A DNA stretch of 17,687 bases from contig CAJULH010000042.1 in NCBI GenBank assembly GCA_910587175.1, positions 1 to 17,687 of the forward strand. Reading direction: 5' to 3'. Every line of letters begins with the position of its first letter. The first letter of the stretch is position 1. Positions 14,474-17,687 of the stretch are shown here, in pieces. The notes below the pieces were generated by a model. The model saw only the letters and a program-made list of their open reading frames with translations. It searched no databases and was not told the DNA's origin. This DNA is from Candidatus Gastranaerophilales bacterium. GTDB lineage: Bacteria; Cyanobacteriota; Vampirovibrionia; Gastranaerophilales; Gastranaerophilaceae. The position numbers and the translations under genes were made by a program.

Positions 14474-14500
14474 AAAAGCTCCTGAAATTCAGGAGCTTTT
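14474..14500. terminator. Bidirectional intrinsic terminator between small gene and glnA
   Basis: AAAAGCTCCT (14474-14483) and AGGAGCTTTT (14491-14500) form a perfect 10-bp stem with a 7-nt loop that can pair further. Flanking A and T runs let it work on both strands. It ends the small-protein transcript on the plus strand and glnA on the minus strand, 99 bases after the glnA stop. The stretch between it and glnA (14501-14598) holds no gene I can support. Confidence 0.85.
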
Positions 14501-14598
14501 AGTTAAGAACACTTTATGAACTTTTCTGGTTTCAACCTTCGCTATACCGGACAATCCCGATAAGCAGCTGCACTAAAACTGCAATGCTAAAACCAATC

Positions 14599-15951
14599 TT
14601 ACAGATAATTTTCAATTTCCCATCTTGAAACCTTTGTTCTGTAATCATCCCACTCTTTTTCTTTTGACGATACAAATTCATTGTAAATATGTTCGCCAAG
14701 CGCACGTTTTACAAGGTCGTTTCTCTTCATTAGATAAATTGCTTCATTTAATGCGCCCGGAAGAGAAGCTATGCCTTTTTCAGCTCTTTCTTTTGCATTC
14801 ATATCGTAGATATTTTCTTCCGTCTGTTTTGGCGGATTGGTCTTATTTTTAATACCATCGAGCATAGCAGTAAGCATCACTGCAAAAACCAAATACGGGT
14901 TACAGGACGGATCCGGGGAACGAAGCTCAATTCTTGTACCGTTTCCGCGTTTTGCAGGAACCCTTATTAATGCACTTCTGTTTGCAAGAGACCAGGCAAG
15001 ATAAACAGGCGCTTCATAGCCCGGGACAAGCCTTTTATAACTGTTTACGGAAGGGTTTGCAATTGCAGTAAATCCCATAACATTTTGAAGCAGGGAACCT
15101 ATTGAATACATTGCTTCATCTGATAATTGATATGGCGCATTTTCATCATAGAAAGCATTTTTGCCATCTTTGAAGAGTGAAACATTGCAGTGCATACCTG
15201 AACCGTTTATCCCAAAAACAGGTTTCGGCATAAAGGTCGCATACAGATTATTCTTAGCTGCAACCGCTTTAACGGCATATTTGAAAGATACAACATTATC
15301 AGCTGTTGTAAGAGCATCAGCATATTTAAAATCAATTTCATGCTGACCGTCTGCAACTTCGTGGTGGCTTGCTTCAATGTCAAAGCCCATTTTGGTTAAG
15401 GTTTCAACCATTTGCGCACGGACATTTTCGCCCCGATCATCAGGTCCGACATCGTAATAACCTGCCTTGTCGTGTGTTTCAAGGGTTGGTCTTCCGTTTT
15501 CATCCATATTAAATAAGAAAAATTCAGCCTCGGGACCAACATTTAAAACATAGCCCATATCAGCAGCTTCTTTTAAAACTCTTTTTAAATTGCATCTGGG
15601 ACATCCTTCAAAAGGTGTGCCGTCAGCGTTGTGGATATCGCAGATAATTCTTGCAACGTTTGTGCCTTCTTCTTCATTTTTTCTCCAGGGAAGGAGCGAA
15701 AATGTTGATAGATCCGGATAGAAATACATATCAGAAGTTTCAATACTCCTGAAACCTTTGATTGATGAACCATCCAGCATGCATTCATTATTTAAAACTT
15801 TGTCAATCTGGGTTGCAGGCACTGCCATGTTTTTTACTTTACCGTTGATATCAACAAACTGAAGTCTTATAAAATGAACATTATTTTTTACTATAATGCT
15901 TTTAATTTCTTCCTTTGTTAATGCTTTTCCTTGTTCAGGGATGTAATCCAT
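14599..15951 (-). CDS. glnA: Glutamine synthetase, class I-alpha type
   Basis: A 450-residue enzyme joining ammonium and glutamate to glutamine with ATP; it works as a dodecamer in the cytoplasm. Motifs in order are DGSSIKGF (60-67), PEAEFF (140-145), SHHEVADGQHEIDF (195-208), NGSGMHCN (249-256), NPSVNSYKRL (299-308) and RGNGTRIELRSPDPSCNPY (335-353). The short length, the NIYDMNAKER wording at 380-389 and the ending ENYL match the GSI-alpha form. That form lacks the adenylylation site (NLYDLP) of the longer GSI-beta enzymes and is controlled by feedback and partner proteins. A tyrosine (Y382) remains at the corresponding place but not in the adenylylation context. AGGAGGAA precedes the ATG on the minus strand by about seven bases. 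The upstream region carries a sigma-70 promoter and a perfect NtcA-like box. Confidence 0.96.
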   Translation of the reverse strand: MDYIPEQGKALTKEEIKSIIVKNNVHFIRLQFVDINGKVKNMAVPATQIDKVLNNECMLDGSSIKGFRSIETSDMYFYPDLSTFSLLPWRKNEEEGTNVARIICDIHNADGTPFEGCPRCNLKRVLKEAADMGYVLNVGPEAEFFLFNMDENGRPTLETHDKAGYYDVGPDDRGENVRAQMVETLTKMGFDIEASHHEVADGQHEIDFKYADALTTADNVVSFKYAVKAVAAKNNLYATFMPKPVFGINGSGMHCNVSLFKDGKNAFYDENAPYQLSDEAMYSIGSLLQNVMGFTAIANPSVNSYKRLVPGYEAPVYLAWSLANRSALIRVPAKRGNGTRIELRSPDPSCNPYLVFAVMLTAMLDGIKNKTNPPKQTEENIYDMNAKERAEKGIASLPGALNEAIYLMKRNDLVKRALGEHIYNEFVSSKEKEWDDYRTKVSRWEIENYL

Positions 15952-15981
15952 TTTAATTCCTCCTGGTATTTTACCTCCCCA

Positions 15982-16010
15982 TTATTACCAGACATGGCAC
16001 ATTAAGTCAA
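15982..16010 (-). promoter_or_regulatory. Promoter of glnA
   Basis: On the minus strand TTGACT (16010-16005, five of six matches to consensus) and TAATAA (15987-15982) are 17 bases apart. They predict a transcript start near 15975 and a leader of about 24 nt containing the AGGAGGAA ribosome-binding site. Confidence 0.6.
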
Positions 16011-16015
16011 AAAAT

Positions 16016-16031
16016 TGTAACATTTGTTACA
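16016..16031. promoter_or_regulatory. NtcA/CRP-type operator upstream of glnA
   Basis: TGTAACATTTGTTACA is a perfect 16-base inverted repeat containing GTA-N8-TAC, the binding consensus of NtcA, the CRP-family nitrogen regulator of Cyanobacteria. It lies immediately upstream of the glnA -35 hexamer, centred about 48 bases before the predicted start; classical NtcA-activated promoters centre the box near -41.5. A different CRP/FNR-family protein is possible, since the regulator gene is not in the window. Confidence 0.6.
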
Positions 16032-16128
16032 AATGTAGTAAATTAGCGGCACTCTATCCCTCCAAACATAAAGTTATGTAAATATTAATTGAATTTTGTT
16101 AAAATTTGGGGATAATTATATTAAAAGC

Positions 16129-16157
16129 TTTACTTATCCATGCTTTTTACATATAGT
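16129..16157 (+). promoter_or_regulatory. Possible promoter of ftsZ
   Basis: TTTACT at 16129-16134 and TATAGT at 16152-16157 are 17 bases apart and would start transcription near 16164, giving a leader of about 62 nt. An alternative pair further upstream is TTGTTA with TATTAA, also 17 bases apart. ftsZ may use more than one start. Confidence 0.4.
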
Positions 16158-16225
16158 AATAAATAGAAACATAATTACTACAATAATAACCAAAAACGTT
16201 TAAAACAATATGAGGGTCACATAAA

Positions 16226-17419
16226 GTGGAAAAGTTCAGACTAGATAACTACGATAGAAAAACAACCGATTACAGCAGATATTCTTCCCAAGCCAACATT
16301 AAGGTTATAGGTGTTGGCGGCGGCGGGGGAAACGCTGTTAACCGAATGATAAAAGCAGGTCTTGGCGGTGTTGAATTTTGGGCAATGAACACAGATGCAC
16401 AAGTTCTTGAAATGTCCTCAGCACCAAAAAAAATCCAATTAGGTGCAAAACTTACAAGCGGTCTTGGAGCCGGAGGTGACCCATCAGTTGGTGAAAAAGC
16501 CGCAGAAGAATCAAGGGAAGATTTACTTGTTGCGCTTGACGGTTCCGATATGGTATTCGTTACAGCAGGTATGGGCGGCGGAACAGGAACCGGCGCTGCT
16601 CCTGTCGTTGCAAAGATTGCAAAAGAATTAGGCGCCTTAACAATCGGTGTTGTTACAAAGCCGTTTGGCTTTGAAGGCAAAAAGCGTATGAACCAGGCTG
16701 TTGCAGGCTTGGAAAAATTAAAAGAAAATGTTGATGCCCTTATTGTTATTCCAAACGATAAATTAATTGAAGTAGTTGAAAGACGCACAACAATGAGAGA
16801 TGCATTCCTTGTTGTTGACGAAGTTCTTCTACGTGGTGTTCAGGGCATTTCAGACATTATTGTTATCCCAGGCTTAATCAACGTAGACTTTGCCGATGTA
16901 CGCGCAGTAATGCAGGCTTCAGGTTCTGCCTTAATGGGTATCGGTAAGGCTTCAGGCGAAGGCAGGGCTATGGAAGCAGCCAAACTTGCAATCAATTCAA
17001 AACTTCTTGAAACTTCAATTAACGGTGCAACCGGTATCATTATGAATGTTTCAGGCGGTCCTGATATGACATTGCATGAAGTAAATGAAGCTGCAAGCGT
17101 TATCCACGATGCAGTTGCTGATAATGCAGAAGTTATTTTCGGTTCTGTAATTGATGACAGAATCCAGGGAGAAATCCAAATTACAGTTATTGCAACAGGA
17201 TTCCAGCTGAAAGATAACAGTGCTCCGCAGGCACAGGAAAGAAAATTAAGTGCAGCTGATATTTTTGGCGGCGGTTTATCATTCTCTGACTTAGGAAATA
17301 AACCATCACAACCACAGCAGCAGCCAAGCCAGACTTTCTTTGAACCTCAAAGACCATCTCACGAGCCTGCAGGCGGTGGTTTGCTGGATATTCCGGAGTT
17401 CTTAAACCCGAAAAGATAG
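16226..17419 (+). CDS. ftsZ: Cell division protein FtsZ
   Basis: A 397-residue tubulin-like GTPase that polymerises into the division ring at mid-cell. It has IKVIGVGGGGGNAVNRMI (25-42), the GTP-binding signature GGGTGTGAAP (117-126) and the T7 synergy loop NVDFADVRAVM (219-229) with catalytic D221/D224. A proline- and glutamine-rich linker follows (about 330-383), then a C-terminal tail LLDIPEFLNPKR (386-397) that fits the conserved peptide bound by membrane anchors such as FtsA or SepF. The start is GTG at 16226, with GAGGG nine bases upstream; the nearby ATG at 16209 reads into a stop after four codons. It stands alone, divergent from glnA rather than in a division-cell-wall cluster, and ends at a strong terminator. 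Confidence 0.96.
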   Translation: MEKFRLDNYDRKTTDYSRYSSQANIKVIGVGGGGGNAVNRMIKAGLGGVEFWAMNTDAQVLEMSSAPKKIQLGAKLTSGLGAGGDPSVGEKAAEESREDLLVALDGSDMVFVTAGMGGGTGTGAAPVVAKIAKELGALTIGVVTKPFGFEGKKRMNQAVAGLEKLKENVDALIVIPNDKLIEVVERRTTMRDAFLVVDEVLLRGVQGISDIIVIPGLINVDFADVRAVMQASGSALMGIGKASGEGRAMEAAKLAINSKLLETSINGATGIIMNVSGGPDMTLHEVNEAASVIHDAVADNAEVIFGSVIDDRIQGEIQITVIATGFQLKDNSAPQAQERKLSAADIFGGGLSFSDLGNKPSQPQQQPSQTFFEPQRPSHEPAGGGLLDIPEFLNPKR

Positions 17420-17429
17420 AAATATGTTG

Positions 17430-17457
17430 AAAAGCGGATGTAAAAATCCGCTTTTTT
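17430..17457 (+). terminator. Intrinsic terminator of ftsZ
   Basis: AAAAGCGGAT (17430-17439) pairs with ATCCGCTTTT (17446-17455) around a six-base loop, with the T-run continuing to 17457. It lies 11 bases after the ftsZ stop codon and isolates ftsZ from the next gene. Confidence 0.9.
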
Positions 17458-17551
17458 AATCCCTAAAAACTAAACCAAGAAAATAGCAAATTTTAAAATT
17501 CACAATCCTTATACAAAAAAACGAAGAGATATTTAAACATGGAGGGTAAAA

Positions 17552-17640
17552 ATGAATATTTCAGGTGTTAAGAGTTATTCTTTTTCAAACAATGCTTTAA
17601 AAGGCATGCAAAAAGGAAGTTTTAAGGGAAATGACAAAGA
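17552..17640 (+). CDS. 5' fragment of an unknown gene, cut by adapter sequence
   Basis: An ATG at 17552 follows GGAGGGT (17541-17547) with good spacing and opens MNISGVKSYSFSNN, continuing to GSFKGND at residues 22-28. After 29 codons the real sequence stops and Illumina adapter begins, so the gene is incomplete for technical reasons. An upstream ATG at 17539 reads into a stop after ten codons. The short N-terminus, polar and ending in an F-K-G motif, resembles a leader I associate from memory with many proteins of gut Gastranaerophilales; this is a weak impression. No function can be given. Confidence 0.6.
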
Positions 17641-17687
17641 AGATCGGAAGAGCGTCGTGTAGGGAAAGAGTGTAGATCTCGGTGGTC
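17641..17687. other. Illumina TruSeq adapter contamination
   Basis: The last 47 bases begin AGATCGGAAGAGCGTCGTGT and continue as the reverse complement of the Illumina TruSeq universal adapter, matching my memory of that adapter through the last base. The base composition also changes abruptly here. This is not genomic DNA; it marks an untrimmed read end at the contig terminus. Confidence 0.97.

Noticed and set aside
14517..14564. 15-codon plus-strand ORF (MNFSGFNLRY start) between the terminator and glnA
   Set aside because: It starts only 17 bases after a strong terminator, has no Shine-Dalgarno or promoter, and is too short to support.
16270..16788. 172-codon minus-strand open frame opposite ftsZ
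   Set aside because: It is the mirror of the glycine- and alanine-rich FtsZ coding sequence. Its product is low-complexity P/S/A/F-rich, with no ribosome-binding site and no recognisable motif.
1..17640. CRISPR arrays, tRNA or rRNA genes, insertion sequences and prophage genes
   Set aside because: I looked for regular direct repeats, cloverleaf sequences, transposase or integrase motifs and terminal inverted repeats and saw none.

Overview
This is a 17.7 kb piece of an AT-rich bacterial chromosome, probably the end of a metagenome-assembled contig. The last 47 bases are Illumina adapter rather than genome. The protein set is ordinary and single-copy (gyrB, ftsZ, glnA, lspA, an rluD-type gene, trkA/trkH). 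Low GC, a perfect GTA-N8-TAC (NtcA-type) box upstream of a class I-alpha glutamine synthetase, and a last gene beginning with a short 'SFKG'-type N-terminus suggest a non-photosynthetic relative of Cyanobacteria (Vampirovibrionia/'Melainabacteria', Gastranaerophilales-like). That placement is inference; a low-GC Firmicute is the main alternative.

Layout. Positions 1-2518 hold a response regulator with a GGDEF diguanylate cyclase output and an overlapping tandem-CheW protein, with the first bases of a possible divergent gene at the left edge. Positions 2579-5770 are a tight co-directional run: two exported proteins, a signal peptidase II with altered conserved residues, a pseudouridine synthase overlapping it by 41 nt, and a small membrane/coiled-coil protein. 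Positions 5814-8929 (minus strand) are a potassium uptake pair, trkA followed by trkH. The 305 bp gap between them holds what looks like a complete type I toxin-antitoxin locus: a 24-residue hydrophobic peptide on the minus strand with a strong Shine-Dalgarno, and a plus-strand antisense RNA with its own consensus promoter and an intrinsic terminator lying inside the toxin ORF. Positions 9065-10303 are an SLC1/DAACS-family symporter whose substrate-site residues are changed. Positions 10402-14464 carry gyrB, a DUF3137-like membrane protein, and two very small membrane-protein genes; the first small gene appears leaderless and the second starts at TTG in an overlap. glnA (minus) and ftsZ (plus) diverge from a 274 bp regulatory region. 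ftsZ ends at a clear terminator, after which a new gene starts and is cut by the adapter.

How the genes relate. Most neighbours are unrelated housekeeping functions. The functional pairings visible are the c-di-GMP/CheW signalling pair, trkA-trkH (NAD-binding regulator plus membrane subunit of one K+ transporter), and the envelope-related exported-protein/lspA run. The items most worth following up are the trkA-trkH intergenic toxin-antitoxin candidate, the NtcA-like box upstream of glnA, the non-canonical LspA and symporter active sites, and the adapter at the contig end.
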